A DNA stretch of 64,000 bases from Sphaerosporella brunnea (GCA_008704415.1 VXIS01000123.1:57375-121374); one strand, 5' to 3'. Shown: positions 10,951 through 22,077, numbered from the stretch's first letter. Notes: generated from the letters alone by a model not told the origin. Numbers and translations: made by a program.

Positions 10951-12390
10951 ATGTCAATGCTACGCGCACTCCTCCCACCACACTTCCTCCCCTCCTTCAC
11001 GCGCCATGTCTCTGTCCGACACCATTCCGTAGCCACAGGTCCCCTACCCGGCGACAAAATCTTTGTCGCGCTCTCCTCGGGCCTCGACAGCACCGTCTCC
11101 GCCTCGCTCCTGCTGCGCTCGCACCCGCCCGAAAACCTATACCCCATCTACCTGCAGAACTGGGCGCCATCGCAACACCCGCCACCCGCTGCGGCAGCAC
11201 TGGGACCGTTCGGAAAGCCGCTCGCTCCAAACACCGAGACCTCCTCCAAACCGGGGCAGCAGCAGCAACCGAAATGCATCGACCGCGAATTTGCGCGGGT
11301 GCGCGAGATCTGCGCACATTTGCGGCTGCCGAACGAGCCGCGGCTGCTGCAGTTCGAGAAAGAATACTGGAACGACGTGTTTGCGCCCATGCTCTCGAGC
11401 TACGAGAAGGGCGACACGCCGAACCCCGATGTGGGGTGTAATCGCGAGATCAAGTTTGGGGCGCTGGCGAGAAGGATTGGTGCCGAGATTGCCGGTGGTG
11501 AGAGGTGGTGGCTGGCTACCGGGCATTATGCTCGAGCGGTTGGTGGACGGCTATTACGCTCCGGAGACCCAGGGAAGGATCAGACGTATTTTCTTAGTAC
11601 TGTGCCAGCCGAGGTCTTGCAGAGGTGTGTTTTTCCGCTGGGAGATGCGGGGCTGGTTAAGAGCCAGGTTAAGGAGATAGCGAGGAAGCTGGAGGTGCCT
11701 GGCTGGAGAGAGGGCGAGATGACGAGGGAGAGCTTCGGGTTGTGTTTTGTTGAGCCAGCTGGTGGTAGGAATTCGGGCTTTAGGAGGTTCTTGGGCGAGT
11801 ATTTACCGCCGGCCCCGGGGAATATAGTTGTCGGAGAGAGTAGGGAGACCTGGCCGGATGGTGCGCCAATCCTTATGCCCCCACCCGGCACAGTGGTGGC
11901 AAAACACGAAGGACTGTGGCATGCCACCGTCGGCGAGAAGGCGCATTTGCAGCTGCCACAGGGCTCGCTGGCGTTCCAGGGTCGCTGGTACGTTAGCCGT
12001 AAAAACCCGGAGAAAAATCAGATCGAAGTGGTCAAGGGGGGGAACAACCGCGCGCTGTTTTCGCGGGCGATGGCGGTCGGCGATTGGCGATGGCTTGGTG
12101 ACGATGCGGAGAAGATTGCGACGGCGAAGAGACCGGACGAAGCACCAGCTGCTCCTGCTGGTGGTAGCGTGTGGGAACCGGGGCTGGTGGCGCAATTCCG
12201 CCATCTTCAGAAGCCGCTCAAAGTCAAAGCTGTCACAGTGCTTGGAGATGGAAAGGGGCCGGGGACGCGGCGGGTCAGCATCGTTTTTGACACGCCGCAG
12301 AAGGCTGTCACTGTTGGGCAGAGCGCTGCGATGTGGGATGGTGAGAGGTGCTTGGGCGGCGGCGTCATAGACGATACGGAGCCTGTTTGA
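10951..12390 (+). CDS. MTU1: Mitochondrial tRNA-specific 2-thiouridylase
   Basis: MTU1 (yeast Slm3) forms the 2-thio group on the wobble uridine of mitochondrial tRNA-Lys, -Glu and -Gln, using ATP and a persulfide donor. The single-exon 479-aa product has an Arg/Ser-rich, acid-free N-terminus (LRALLPPHFLPSFTRH) typical of a matrix presequence. The PP-loop is SSGLDS at residues 42-47. Other family marks are NPDVGCNREIKFG with the catalytic Cys163, ATGHYAR, DQTYFLS, and GLCFVEP with the second catalytic Cys265. The C-terminal half carries the family's β-barrel domain. Typical PP-loop members read SGGVDS, so the third residue of the loop differs here. The start at 10951 sits after a T/G-rich leader; a second ATG at 10957 is equally usable. 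The frame is open further upstream, but that sequence lacks coding character. Confidence 0.95.
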   Translation: MSMLRALLPPHFLPSFTRHVSVRHHSVATGPLPGDKIFVALSSGLDSTVSASLLLRSHPPENLYPIYLQNWAPSQHPPPAAAALGPFGKPLAPNTETSSKPGQQQQPKCIDREFARVREICAHLRLPNEPRLLQFEKEYWNDVFAPMLSSYEKGDTPNPDVGCNREIKFGALARRIGAEIAGGERWWLATGHYARAVGGRLLRSGDPGKDQTYFLSTVPAEVLQRCVFPLGDAGLVKSQVKEIARKLEVPGWREGEMTRESFGLCFVEPAGGRNSGFRRFLGEYLPPAPGNIVVGESRETWPDGAPILMPPPGTVVAKHEGLWHATVGEKAHLQLPQGSLAFQGRWYVSRKNPEKNQIEVVKGGNNRALFSRAMAVGDWRWLGDDAEKIATAKRPDEAPAAPAGGSVWEPGLVAQFRHLQKPLKVKAVTVLGDGKGPGTRRVSIVFDTPQKAVTVGQSAAMWDGERCLGGGVIDDTEPV

Positions 12391-13415
12391 GCTGGCGTTT
12401 ATGCATGGGATTATTCAGGTTCGGGTTGCTCTGCACTGAATAGATTGAATACAAACATCGTACCCTTTCATCTAGGAATCACCAATGAAGCAGATCTAGT
12501 CTCCTGCTCGACTTCGATAGGCTCCGGCCTAGATGCCGTAGGCGACCGTTCTTGATCAGCAACGGGCTACTTATCGTTTTGCAGTAGATAGGCTGTGACG
12601 GGAATATCACGATACTAGATTTATGTTGGTAGCCATGGCAATACTACTCCCTGTGGTCATCCCTGCTGCGATATGATTGCCGCCCCCCTTCAATGCCATC
12701 AATGCAAGCTGGAATTGGCATATCTTTTTATATTTTTTTTTCTTGCTTTCCTGGATCACTAGGGGGGGCTATTTACCAAGGTGTGGTTATGCATCTCCAG
12801 CATTTGAGGTCATCAAAATACTTTCAGCGCTTTCGGATAGCAGCAGTGAGAGTGCAAGAATTTGACTGAATCGTTTTTCCGGGGCAGTGCTCGAGTGCGA
12901 GCTGCCCTCTCCGACCTTCCAAGCTTGGGATGCTTCACCGGAATGCCTTACAATCACAGACGATCACTCGCTCTTTTGCCGGTGGAAGGGTCCGATAGGG
13001 AAATACATTAATATTGATACTCATGGACCTACTTGTTCAAGCATCTTTCTGTCCCTCTTCCCCTCATGATCGTTAGGTTGATGTCTTGACGCCTTAAAGG
13101 TTTGCATCGTTGATACATAGATCACGTTTGTGGTTCACAATGGATATAACCAGAAGATCGGACCTGTTTAGTTGCCGGAGGCTCAGTCGGGCGCCCACAG
13201 GTTTTGCATGGTTATTGGCCAAGTGGTTGATACAAAGCTGCGAGACCGGACGGGCCGTCAATACAAACGTTCACAATACCACTGCGTCGAGGGTTAAGGG
13301 CACATGAACACGAATTCCCAGACGTGCCTGTGGGAGGGAGAGGCATCAGTAGAAATATTCCACCTTCTCACCTCCATCTCTCTTCACCTTGATCATCGTC
13401 CTCATCGTCATCACA
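12391..13415. other. Intergenic
   Basis: No supportable gene between MTU1 and the MFS relic; only short ORFs. A CT-rich stretch with CATC repeats precedes 13416 and looks like the old promoter or leader of the transporter pseudogene. Confidence 0.5.
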
Positions 13416-15095
13416 ATGGCGCCCACTGATGTCCACAAACCCCCCCCCCGCCGCCGCCGTTGAGCTTCTCGCGGTGGGTACCGATACCTCAATAAGCAGC
13501 ACGGTTGCTGCTGCGCTCCCCCAGTCGTCGTACCCAGCTGCTGGCCAGGTGGCCGCATCCGAGCGGCGTCTTGTGCGGAAGCTTGACTTCCTCATCCTTC
13601 CTCTGTTGGCCCCCAATTTTTTCCTAGCCCAAATCGGGCGCGGCAACGCCGTCTCTGCGATGACTGCCGGTATGGGCCTAGACTTGTCCTTCGATTTTTC
13701 CACTCTTAAGACTATCATGTCGGTCTTTATGTGTGGTTACATCTGGGCAACGACGCTTTTGCGGCATTTCACCGCGCCCGCGCAGTTGGGAATTGCTATG
13801 ATCTTCTGGGGAACCATGGCTGTTTGGTAAGTGTTTCTTGTGAAAGCTAGCTTGTTGGTGCCGATACTGATTGCGGGCAGTCGTGTTTTCGCTGAGAACC
13901 GGGTGGCTATCGGCATGCTGCGCTTTTTTGTGGGACGTGGCCAAGCTTTCACGCAGGGAGCCATGCTGTAACTGAGTTTCTGGGATACCGGCCAGGAACT
14001 CGCCACTCGTGCTGCGATAGCCTCAACTGTTGGCATGCTCATGGGTGCTTTCAATGGGTTGCTTGCGTTTGGCGTTGCCGTGGCCTGGTGGGGGTTTCGG
14101 CTGGCAGTGGCTCTTCAGCCCTGAAGGGGTAAGGACATGAACTCCGAGTGGACTGTGCAGATGCTGGCCTTGATGCGAATAGGCGGGCACTGTTTTCTGC
14201 AGTATCCGCCCTGTTTTGCTGCCTTCTGTTCCGGAGCGGACTCGCTGGGACTTTACTCCAGCGGAGAGGAGGCTTCTTGTCGCGAGGCCCCGTAGGGCGT
14301 ATAAACTCGGAGGACTCGAGGTTCCGCATTGCGCTGATCTTGGCAACCTTGAAGGATCCGAAGGCCCCCCTCATCAGTAGGGCCATGCCAACAGACAGCC
14401 TTGGTTTTTCTTGTTCGGGAACTGACAAGAGTCAGCGATCTGCGGCGGTGGAAGCATGTGTGCGCTCGGCGCCATGAGCAACTTCCTCCCCTCTATCTTT
14501 CTTTCCAACTCCTAGACGCATAATAACATCCAACCACAGGCCTTGACCTCCGGCTCCAATAAAGCCCAGCTGATGAGCATCGTCGTTTACGTCTGTGCCC
14601 TTGCCTGGGCAATGTATTCCGACCGCACCAACCGTCGTGGAATCCCGGTGACGATAAACGCCATCACCGTGGCGGATCATGCTTACTTCCGATCCGTCCC
14701 AACTGGAACTTCGTTTCTCTGGCTGCATCTTGATAAGGATGGGCGGCTTTGCCGTGGTGCTTCTCACTCAAACGTGGTTGCTGATGAACCTCGTGTCTTT
14801 CGCAAAACGTTCTCTCGGGCTCGCGATCTTTCTCATCGTAGGACAGATATTTATGGTTGCCGTAAACTTAGCTTACAAGGACTCTCCCGTGTATCGGAAG
14901 GGACACGCAAGTTCTCTGGGTGCTGCGTTGAAGTCGTTGATCTGCTCTATCATCTGATTCTTGTACTTAAAAGGAAAGAACAAGGAAGTGGATATATTGA
15001 GTGATCCCGCCCGAGCCGCACACGTTGCAAGCCTCCGGCTTTCGACTTGGGATGTTTTGGGTGACGAGCACCCAGACTTCATGTATTCTGTTTGA
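13416..15095 (+). pseudogene. MFS transporter, anion:cation symporter (Dal5-like) type, decayed
   Basis: Reading starts MAPTDVHKPPPRRRR and shifts frame at a run of ten C (13439-13448). It then continues as VELLAVGTD...ERRLVRKLDFLILPLL...GRGNAVSAM, a typical start of the ACS family (Dal5/Tna1 type) of major facilitator transporters. A probable intron near 13828-13880 joins ...FWGTMAVW to SRVFAENRVAIGMLRFFVG. An in-frame stop follows at AMLxLSFW. Homology resumes as ELATRAAIASTVGMLMGAFNG, is lost between about 14100 and 14540, and returns in LMSIVVYVCALAWAMYSDR, GQIFMVAVNLAYKDSP and the C-terminal STWDVLGDEHPDFMYSV. Several frameshifts and stops mean no full transporter can be made. The poly-C shift alone could be a sequencing slip, but the internal lesions could not. 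Confidence 0.85.
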
Positions 15096-15277
15096 TACAC
15101 ACACATCATCTACTGAGTATGTAAGTACATATAACTACTGAAGCAGATAGGTCGACAGATGGCGAGATCAATAGAAACAGGCTCTATGACCATGGGATTA
15201 ACCATCTTAAAAACACCACATGCACAAGATACTTAGCGAAGTAACTGCATCTCTAACATCTCCTTCCACACCTTCCA

Positions 15278-15811
15278 TTATCCCTTCCCTTCCCCGTAGA
15301 TTTTCTCTGCCCTCAGCACCGTCTCCGCCATCCTCAAAACCCTCTCAATCCTCTCGACCAGCTTTGGCACTCTATCCGAATAAATCTCCACCGCCCACTT
15401 GCCATCCCACAGCGGGCGATCCAGGCCAGCGATAGTCCTCGCCTTCTCCGCAATCCCTTTCAGCTCCACTCTCAGTCCCGGAAACAGCGCCCTCAGCTGC
15501 TCAAACTCTAATATCCGGCACACACACGCATCGAACCACAGAAACACCCTGTAGCTCCCGCTCATGTTTTCCTCCCACGAGGCGGGGGCCGCGAAGTGCG
15601 CTTCGTTCCGGCGGATTGTGGCCACGGCGTTTAGCAGCGCCAGGTGCAGGGGGAAGTGTGTAGTTATGGCCTCGTAGACGTCAAGCATGCAGGCGGGCGT
15701 GGGGGCCGAGGTGGGCAGCGCATCGCAGAGGGCGTCGAGTTCGTGCTCGGAGATGAAGACGGGCCCTGAGTTGAGCTCGCTTTCGTCTGCTGCGGGCTTA
15801 GGCGGCGCCAT
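15278..15811 (-). CDS. Conserved-looking hypothetical protein, 177 aa
   Basis: A single-exon ORF starts at ATG 15811-15809 (MAPPKPAADESELNSG). It is predicted to be mostly helical and soluble, with no signal peptide or membrane segment. The acidic N-terminus is followed by HELDALCDALPTSAPTP, a Trp/Phe-rich centre (SYRVFLWFDACVCRILEF) and an amphipathic C-terminal half ending in RMAETVLRAEKIYGEGKG. Third-position GC bias and the long clean frame support coding. I do not recognise the family. The 3' end lies 180 bp from the end of the MFS relic, which points toward it. Confidence 0.7.
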   Translation of the reverse strand: MAPPKPAADESELNSGPVFISEHELDALCDALPTSAPTPACMLDVYEAITTHFPLHLALLNAVATIRRNEAHFAAPASWEENMSGSYRVFLWFDACVCRILEFEQLRALFPGLRVELKGIAEKARTIAGLDRPLWDGKWAVEIYSDRVPKLVERIERVLRMAETVLRAEKIYGEGKG

Positions 15812-16249
15812 CTTCCTGGATTGATGGTTTAGCAGCCGCAGAGAGAAGGCGCTGGAGGGTGCTGGGGGGGGGGGGGGTTGTTAAATTGCGCGGGACACCA
15901 ACTTGAAGACTGCCGTTTGCGGAAGCCGGCTGCGGTTGGCAGATCGTTTGTTCCCGATTGCGAGGCGCTCGCTGATGGTCTTGTTGTCTTTTCTGGACCC
16001 GGTTGTTCAAACCCTCACATCAAGTCTGTATCTTGTGGGGTTAACGTTTGGTTGATGCGGAAATTGGGTATACGTATCGTTTCATAGACTATCACTGTGA
16101 GGTTGGATCTTTTAGCTAAAACACCAACGGAAATGTATAGTAGCTGCTGTTATTTGAACATAAAACCAAAACTTGTCTGCTCTCTTCAGACGGTTGAAAA
16201 TTTCCTCATGAAGTCCAGGGAGCGAAATAAAACAAAAAAAAAAACAAAT

Positions 16250-16322
16250 GACTTCACCCAGGCTCGATCTGGGGACCTTCAGTGTGTTAGACTGATGTGA
16301 TAACCAACTACACCATGAAGCC
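16250..16322 (-). tRNA. tRNA-Val (anticodon AAC)
   Basis: Reading the minus strand gives a complete 73-nt cloverleaf. The acceptor stem GGCTTCA pairs with TGAAGTC with one G-U. The anticodon stem TCAGT/ACTGA is perfect and encloses the loop CTAACAC with anticodon AAC. The T-arm is CCCAG-ATCGAGC-CTGGG. The D-arm contains GTAGTTGGTTATCAC, which also supplies a good A box. There is no intron. Downstream on the minus strand the sequence quickly reaches a run of T (the A-run at 16229-16240 of the plus strand), suitable as a Pol III terminator. Confidence 0.95.
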
Positions 16323-16816
16323 ATTGCTTGGACAACAGAAGACTTCAACTATATCACAGGCAAACACTGTGAACATGCCACCTTCCTACCAGGCTTCTCG
16401 CAGTAAATTGCCGCTGACCCTGCATGAACGGTGCCGTGCGGTAATTATACCGGATGCAAGAAGCAGAAAACCTCCCAGGGGTTCGATGCCATCGCTTTCG
16501 TAAGTACCGGTACATACCACGTTCCCGTTCCCCACCGGTGGCCTAGATCCGAACGAATTCGAAGGCGCTTATGTTCCTTCCCTTCCCGAGTAGCTGCGGT
16601 TCACACGACCTATACGCGCATACATACAAAGTATGAGTACTCTACATCAGTACTAGTACATAATTATTATATATGTATGTACTTTATATAGCTCTGGAGT
16701 TATATTGCTTTTTTGTGGATGGGCTGAGATGTTTCCTTGCGTGCTCTGGCTGCCCATATTCCCCTCCGCCCCCTTTCACTCGCTCTTTCGTCGCATCCGG
16801 AAAACACCAGTGAGAA

Positions 16817-18268
16817 ATGTGCAACTCCGACATCGAGGTCGATCCCGCGGTAGTAAGTCTACATTCATATATACCTGATATCATAACTTATAGATTCGCA
16901 ACGTTTAATTATCCATCGGCTGCTGATCACTCGCTCGCTTATTAGCTCGGTTCCGAGTCTTCCGACTACGCTTCGTCTGGGTGTGTAGAGCAAGCAGCTA
17001 CGCAGCTATTCTTTTCGCGAAGTTGCTGAACAAAAGTCTGTTTCGACAGCTATGAGACCTCGACGCAAAGCATCACCAGCTCGGTGCATCAATATGTCAT
17101 AGAAAATGGCTCGTGTTCCTACAGCGGCGGGAGCTTTTTGAGAGTGCTGACTCAACGCCAGGCCGTCGTTATCACTCGTATTTTGGCCTCGACAAAAATC
17201 CTATGCCTACCGATGAAGCCGAACAGGACCGGTGAGCACTACGGGAGAGGGAGGGAGTCGTATCAGGCTTGCAGGGATTGACAGGAAAACCCAGCCTCGA
17301 CATGCACCACGAAAGCTTCTTGATGCTCCTCGACGGCGAGCTGCATGTAGCCCCTATCAAGGAGCCACATCGAATTCTTGATGTCGGTACGGGCACGGGA
17401 ATTTGGGCTATCGATGCCGCGGATAGGTATCCCGGCGCTGAAGTGATCGGAACCGATATCTCGCCCATTCAGCCGGGTTGGGTGCCGCCGAACTGGTATG
17501 TATATAAGTCCTTCCATCAGATATAGTTATGCTAGCTGACGGCATGGAGCAAATTTGAAATTGATGATGCGGAGCAAGAGTGGACCTATCGTCCTGTAAA
17601 GACTTTAGAAACTGAATTTATCTTGGGTGGGGAGGCTAACATTTGAAGGACTCATTCGACTTTATCCACGTCCGCAACTTCACGTTCTCGTGCAACTCGT
17701 GGCCAAAATTCATGGCCAGCCTGTACAAACACACCACACCGGGAGGCTACGTTGAGCTGCAAGAGCTTGGCGGAGTTCTTCACAGTGACGACGGCACCAT
17801 GAGCGACGACAACGCGGCCAAACGGCATCTAGAGCTGCAAGTCGAGGCGCTCGCGAAGATGGGGCGACCAACACATACCGGCAGGACCCTCAAAGCGCTA
17901 TTCGAGCAAGCCGGGTTTGAGGACGTTACGGTTCGGGATGTAAAGCATCCGCTGGGCCCCTGGCCGAAGGATAAACGACTGAAACATATTGGCGCGATGA
18001 TGTTGTTGAATTGCGCTACTGCTTTTGAGGCCTATGGACTCGCGTTGTTTACGAGGGTGCTGCAACTAGGGCACGATGAAGCCTTGCAGTTGTGTAGGGA
18101 GGCGTTTGATGCCGTGAAGAATAGACATAATCATACTTACACGTACTTGTGAGTACCCGCTTCTTCTTCCTGGGGAACTGGTAGCGATATGGAATACTAA
18201 TGATGGGTAGTCATGTGGTGTATGGACGCAAACCGGAACACCCTTCTCCTAGGAGTTCGCCGGAATAA
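16817..18268 (+). CDS. LaeA-like class I SAM-dependent methyltransferase
   Basis: Eight exons join in frame: 16817-16852, 16946-16980, 17050-17108, 17162-17231, 17295-17495, 17550-17595, 17649-18148 and 18211-18268, encoding 334 aa. The SAM-binding motif I is [12 protein letters not shown], followed by [20 protein letters not shown]. Then come the family-typical [31 protein letters not shown] and the C-terminal [13 protein letters not shown]. The N-terminal part ([26 protein letters not shown]) matches the usual LaeA/TAM-type fungal arrangement. LaeA itself is a nuclear regulator of secondary metabolism, but this family has many paralogues of unknown substrate and no biosynthetic genes lie nearby. 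All introns are GT..AG except the third (17109-17161). Its only in-frame donor is GC (GCTCGT), so it is either a rare GC-AG intron or a mutated donor. Confidence 0.85.
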
Positions 18269-19192
18269 GTTCTGTTATTGGGCGGGTTGGGTGACGAGTT
18301 GTTGTTGAGTATCTTTCATGACCTTGATGAAACCGAAAATGGACGGAGTGCGAGCAGGAGACTATAAAGGCGAAGAAGGACGGTATCTGGAGCATCGGAG
18401 ATAGCGGCCCACAAGCTGTATAGGAGCACTCTCAATCTACTTCCTTGCTAGTAAAACATCGCCCGCCGTAAACCAGCTTACTTGGTGGACCGTATCGACC
18501 AGGAGAAATCTTTACATCTACTCAAATTGTCGCGATAGCGAAGGCAGGAGTGCATCTCGAGTACTGCCGCGTTGCCTATGTCGTTTTTTCACCTATGTCG
18601 CGCTGAAAAGTACGCTGGCTGGAATACGCGGGCAGCCCTGGCGAGGATCTGGCGCCGCAAACACCACCCCGTAACGCCGCCCGTTGCCATGCGTATGTCT
18701 TCGGGCGACCGGATACGCTTTCCCGCTTGCCGCTCCGTCCTACTTGAGCCCAATCGAGACGAGTGCATCATCCTGAATCACTGGGTGCCGTTCCATAGAA
18801 TGGCGCTGCTAAACTTTGTCATAGAATGGGGTACACAACCCCCCATTTCGATGGAAACTTTCTATTGTAAGGCTATGGATGCGGGATAGAATGGGCCCAG
18901 CTAGCGAGGAGGCTCCTATAAAAACACTAGCTGGTGTGATACACGGGGTATGTGGTGGATTACATTATTTTTCACGCGGGCACGGTGAGAACTTCACAAA
19001 AACCACGAGGTACCGGAGCATAATAGCCGTAATAATAAAATATAGAGCCCAAATCAAACAGAAGAAGACAAAAAACAAACAATACTGCGACAATAAATAA
19101 AAACTGAAAATAAATAAATCAAAGCAACGCAAAGGAAAGAACTGCCCGCCTCCCCTCTCCTTCACCTGCGTGCACCAGCAGCCTTCAAAAAC
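18269..19192. other. Intergenic
   Basis: No supportable gene. Around 19010-19120 the sequence is A-rich with AATAAATAAA-type runs that could serve as 3'-end signals for genes reading either way. Confidence 0.4.
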
Positions 19193-19438
19193 TTACTGAT
19201 CCTTACTACCTCCACCGCACTTGCGGCAAGCGTCGTCAACGTTGACGGCGGTTCGGCTCGCAGAATACACAGCATCGTCGAGATTGGGGGGCGTGGTGGC
19301 TGGGTTGTGCTCAGAGGCGGGGCCAACTAGTCCTGACGGGTATCTCTGAATCGCGCAGTTTTCGGCGTCGTGGCAGCGGCCATAGAGATACGCGCTCCGG
19401 TGGCCGCAGGTGAAGGTGCAGAGACAGTATTTACACAG
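19193..19438 (-). pseudogene. Fourth member of the tiny CGH-family array, ATG replaced by CTG
   Basis: On the minus strand an 81-codon open frame starts CTG-TGT-AAA-TAC exactly where its neighbours have ATG-TGY. It reads CKYCLCTFTCGHRSAYLYG, then CHDAENC and a final CRKCGGGSKDQ. The CGH, C-x-D-x2-NC and terminal C-x2-C positions align with the copies at 20564, 22264 and 24251. The NCPxWK box is lost (NCAIQRYP). Upstream lies the same CT-rich then CAACAAACA leader as in the other copies. The frame has no internal stop, so use of a CTG start or recent inactivation are both possible; I list it as a pseudogene for lack of ATG. Confidence 0.7.
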
Positions 19439-19921
19439 TTTGTTTTTGAGGTCTGTTGGTGGTTGGTGATGTGGTTTGCTGATGTTTGTTGACGTGCGGA
19501 GAAGAGAGGAAACAGCCCGTTTTATGCTGTTTGCGTTGAAGTTGCAATCCCTTCGTAATATGGAATGGTGTAGATAAATTAAGTTGTGGTTGAATTTTAC
19601 GTGGTCGATTCAATTTATCGTCCATCACTGCTATAGGGGGATCTGCAAGCACTGTACGTATACTGTCTTCAGTCAGCGCCTCTAACTGATAGTTCGTCCG
19701 ATAGGTAGCTGCTCCATTGGCTTTTGTCAGAGAGGCCTGGCCCGGGTCTGCATAAAGATTCATAATTGGCCCCTCCGGCCAAGCTTCTTCAAGTGCCTAG
19801 CTTTACGCGAGGTTGGCCTTTGGCGGGGGGGCTAGAGGGCCAGATGTGGGTCCACCCAGGAGCAAGTAAGTTATGTAAGGCTTGCATCAAGTGTACATAG
19901 GCTCTAGTGCATTGCACCTGT

Positions 19922-20060
19922 CATCAAAAAGCCCCCATGGTCCAGCGGTATAAACTGTTGGGTAGGACTAGCACCCTCCACAGCTGGGGTGCCCCGATTC
20001 AAGTCCTGGGGCTTCCTCGCCGCTCCCTACGCAGCTGGGAACGGAAGGTTTTTGTTGCTC
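19922..20060 (+). repeat. tRNA-like SINE, copy A
   Basis: The element aligns over about 130 bp with the copy at 35842. It starts ATCAAAAAGCCCCC and has a Pol III A-box-like TGGTCCAGCGG and a degenerate B box (GATTCAAGTCC). The pairing segments are GCCCC/GGGGC as an acceptor-like stem and CACCC/GGGGTG as a hairpin in the variable-arm position. It is followed by CAGCTGGGAACGGAAGG and, further on, T-rich tracts at 20076-20125. The T-loop is imperfect and the loop sizes are wrong for a working tRNA, so a class II-tRNA-derived SINE is more likely than a tRNA gene. Confidence 0.65.
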
Positions 20061-20563
20061 TCGCCTTTGTCATGTTTTTTTATGGACTAAGCACTAGAAT
20101 TTTTTTTAAATTTTTTTTTTTAAAGTTTTCTGGGGTATTTATTTCGCTGCTCTGCTTGGTGGAATTTGCAGAGTTGAGTGGTTTGCGAGAATGTTTGGTT
20201 ACCCACCACTGACGCGGGCTGGTGCGGGCTGAGTGAAAATGCATGACCGCAGGCTACGCCTCAACGCTAGCCCTCAATCATGGCCACGGGAGCTGGGGCA
20301 CACAATCCTTGTGTATTTCCCTGATAGAGATGTGCTTGACGCACTACCAGTCGAGAACTTGCCCTGGCAATCGAACGAGTGATAAATTGTGAAGCCACAT
20401 GCACCATCAATTTGCTTCCTCTTCTCGGGATAGAATACCAAATATATTAAAACATGCAAACTCAGCTATTGATAAAAAACTAATTCTACTGGCTAAAATA
20501 CATCTCCCAGCAGTAAATAAGGCGCAATGAAACCCCCTTCACCAATACTCAGGGCGCCGAAAG

Positions 20564-20806
20564 CTACTGAACACTGCTGGCGCGGCGGCAATTAGGGCAA
20601 ACGTATTTAACGTTCATTACGGTCCGGTTCGAAGGATCGGTATCATCCTTCTCGTTATAATTTATAGTTGTGTAGCTGTCCGAGTTGGGGTCAAACGGTT
20701 CCACCACATATTTCCAAATGGGGCAGTTTTTCTTGTCGTAGCAGGGGCGATAGGGGACGGCGCCGCGGTGGCCGCAGGTGTGTACGTACACAAAGTAATG
20801 GCACAT
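20564..20806 (-). CDS. Tiny Cys/His-rich protein, CGH family copy 1
   Basis: The 80-residue product reads MCHYFVYVHTCGHRGAVPY, then PCYDKKNCPIWKYV, a polar linker and YVCPNCRRASSVQ. The ordered pattern M-C-x-Y, CGH, PC-x-D-x2-NCPxWK and terminal C-x2-C is shared with 22264-22494 and 24251-24472. There is no signal peptide or transmembrane segment. The Cys/His spacing suggests zinc binding; the function is unknown. Such short proteins are abundant and fast-evolving in Pezizomycotina. All copies share an upstream leader with a CCTCTCTTC-like motif and CAACAAACA, evidence of tandem duplication of the whole transcription unit. Confidence 0.75.
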   Translation of the reverse strand: MCHYFVYVHTCGHRGAVPYRPCYDKKNCPIWKYVVEPFDPNSDSYTTINYNEKDDTDPSNRTVMNVKYVCPNCRRASSVQ

Positions 20807-21449
20807 TATGTTTTTTTTATGTTTGGTATTGGTTGGTCTTGTTTGTTGATGAGTGTGTAGAGAAGAAGAGAGGGAACGCCCCCCCCCCTTTTTGCGTTGT
20901 CGGTCATGATGTTGAAGTCGAGCCCATGTTTTATCGAATGGAGCTAGGAACTCAAAAGGCGATTGTAATTTACCTGGTAGGTGACTGTGAATATCAAAAG
21001 TGGAGCTCTTGAACTGGTGTCGCGGGAGACTTTGTGCTCCATCAACGCTTTAGGTCCCCGAAAACTCCGTTCTAGGAAGCACTACTAGGCCATCTTCGCA
21101 ACCTGTGGGCGCCATTACATTGAGCCACTAGGGTGCTCCGTCCTCGCCGTGCTCCTCCGGGATGGCAAATCTCAGCCTGCGCAGACGTCCCGGAACACGG
21201 CCTAGATCCGCACTGCACTCACTGTCGGCCAGAAGTACCATTTTCTTACATTCAAGGGATTCAAGAAAGCACTTCGGGAATGGGCAATATAAGGCAACTT
21301 CGAGTGTTCTGGAATTGCTACTTCGTACGCAATATGAACTACATTGTCTGCAGCTGCGGCTCCACAGCTTCCGGGTGCAAGGGAGTGTGAGTACTTGGTT
21401 GAGGATCGGAATCGCAGGGTCTCACGATATGAGTTCCGGGGGGTAGGTA

Positions 21450-22077
21450 GTTCTGTGCAGTGTTGTCAGCAGCCAGCCGACCCGTCTGGCTGCGTCGGGC
21501 TGATCAAAGCCCGGCTGGCTGTTTGGGCTGCCTTTTAACGGGCCGGCTGTCGGGCCGGCTGCAAATGCAACAAGTAGAGTGAATTGAATCTGGGCGCAAA
21601 TGACAACCAAAAAAAGAAAAGAAAAAATCGTATGGCTCTGCACCAACTTGGGTTCAAGGAGAGAGGGCCAGATGGCGATTTCAGATGGGCTCGAGGTTCC
21701 TGCCACTGGCACCTCCGAAGCTTGAGAGTCTTGAAAGCTTGCACTTCCATCGGACTCCGATTGAATGGTCATAGGCAGGAAGACATGGAAACGTAGGGTT
21801 CACAGCCGAACAACAATGGCCCGGGTGCTTTTCATTGAGGTTCACCGACGATCACTCATGAGCAACACAGCCGCCGCGCGACCGGCGCGTTGGAAAGGAG
21901 ATCTGGTCGTTGGAGTGCCGGATGTGTGGCGGCACTCGGGTGTGCAAGCGCCTCTTCCGGTCTTACTCATGCTCGCGACATCAGCCGGGCTATGTGGGCT
22001 GTCGGCCAGGCTGATCAAAAAGCCGGCCGGCCCAGCCCAGGCTGTTTGGGCCGGCTACTGACAACACTGGTTCTGTG
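21450..22077. mobile_element. hAT-like non-autonomous element with perfect 8-bp target duplication
   Basis: A 612-bp element (21458-22069) begins CAGTGTTGTCAGCAGCCAG and ends with the inverted form GGCTACTGACAACACTG. It is flanked on both sides by GTTCTGTG (21450-21457 and 22070-22077). An 8-bp duplication and CAGTG termini are hallmarks of the hAT superfamily. The subterminal zones are rich in GGCTGG/CCAGCC repeats. No transposase ORF is present, so it must have been mobilised in trans. Related ends occur at 35634, 35734, 36893, 37137 and 53489-53651. Confidence 0.85.
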
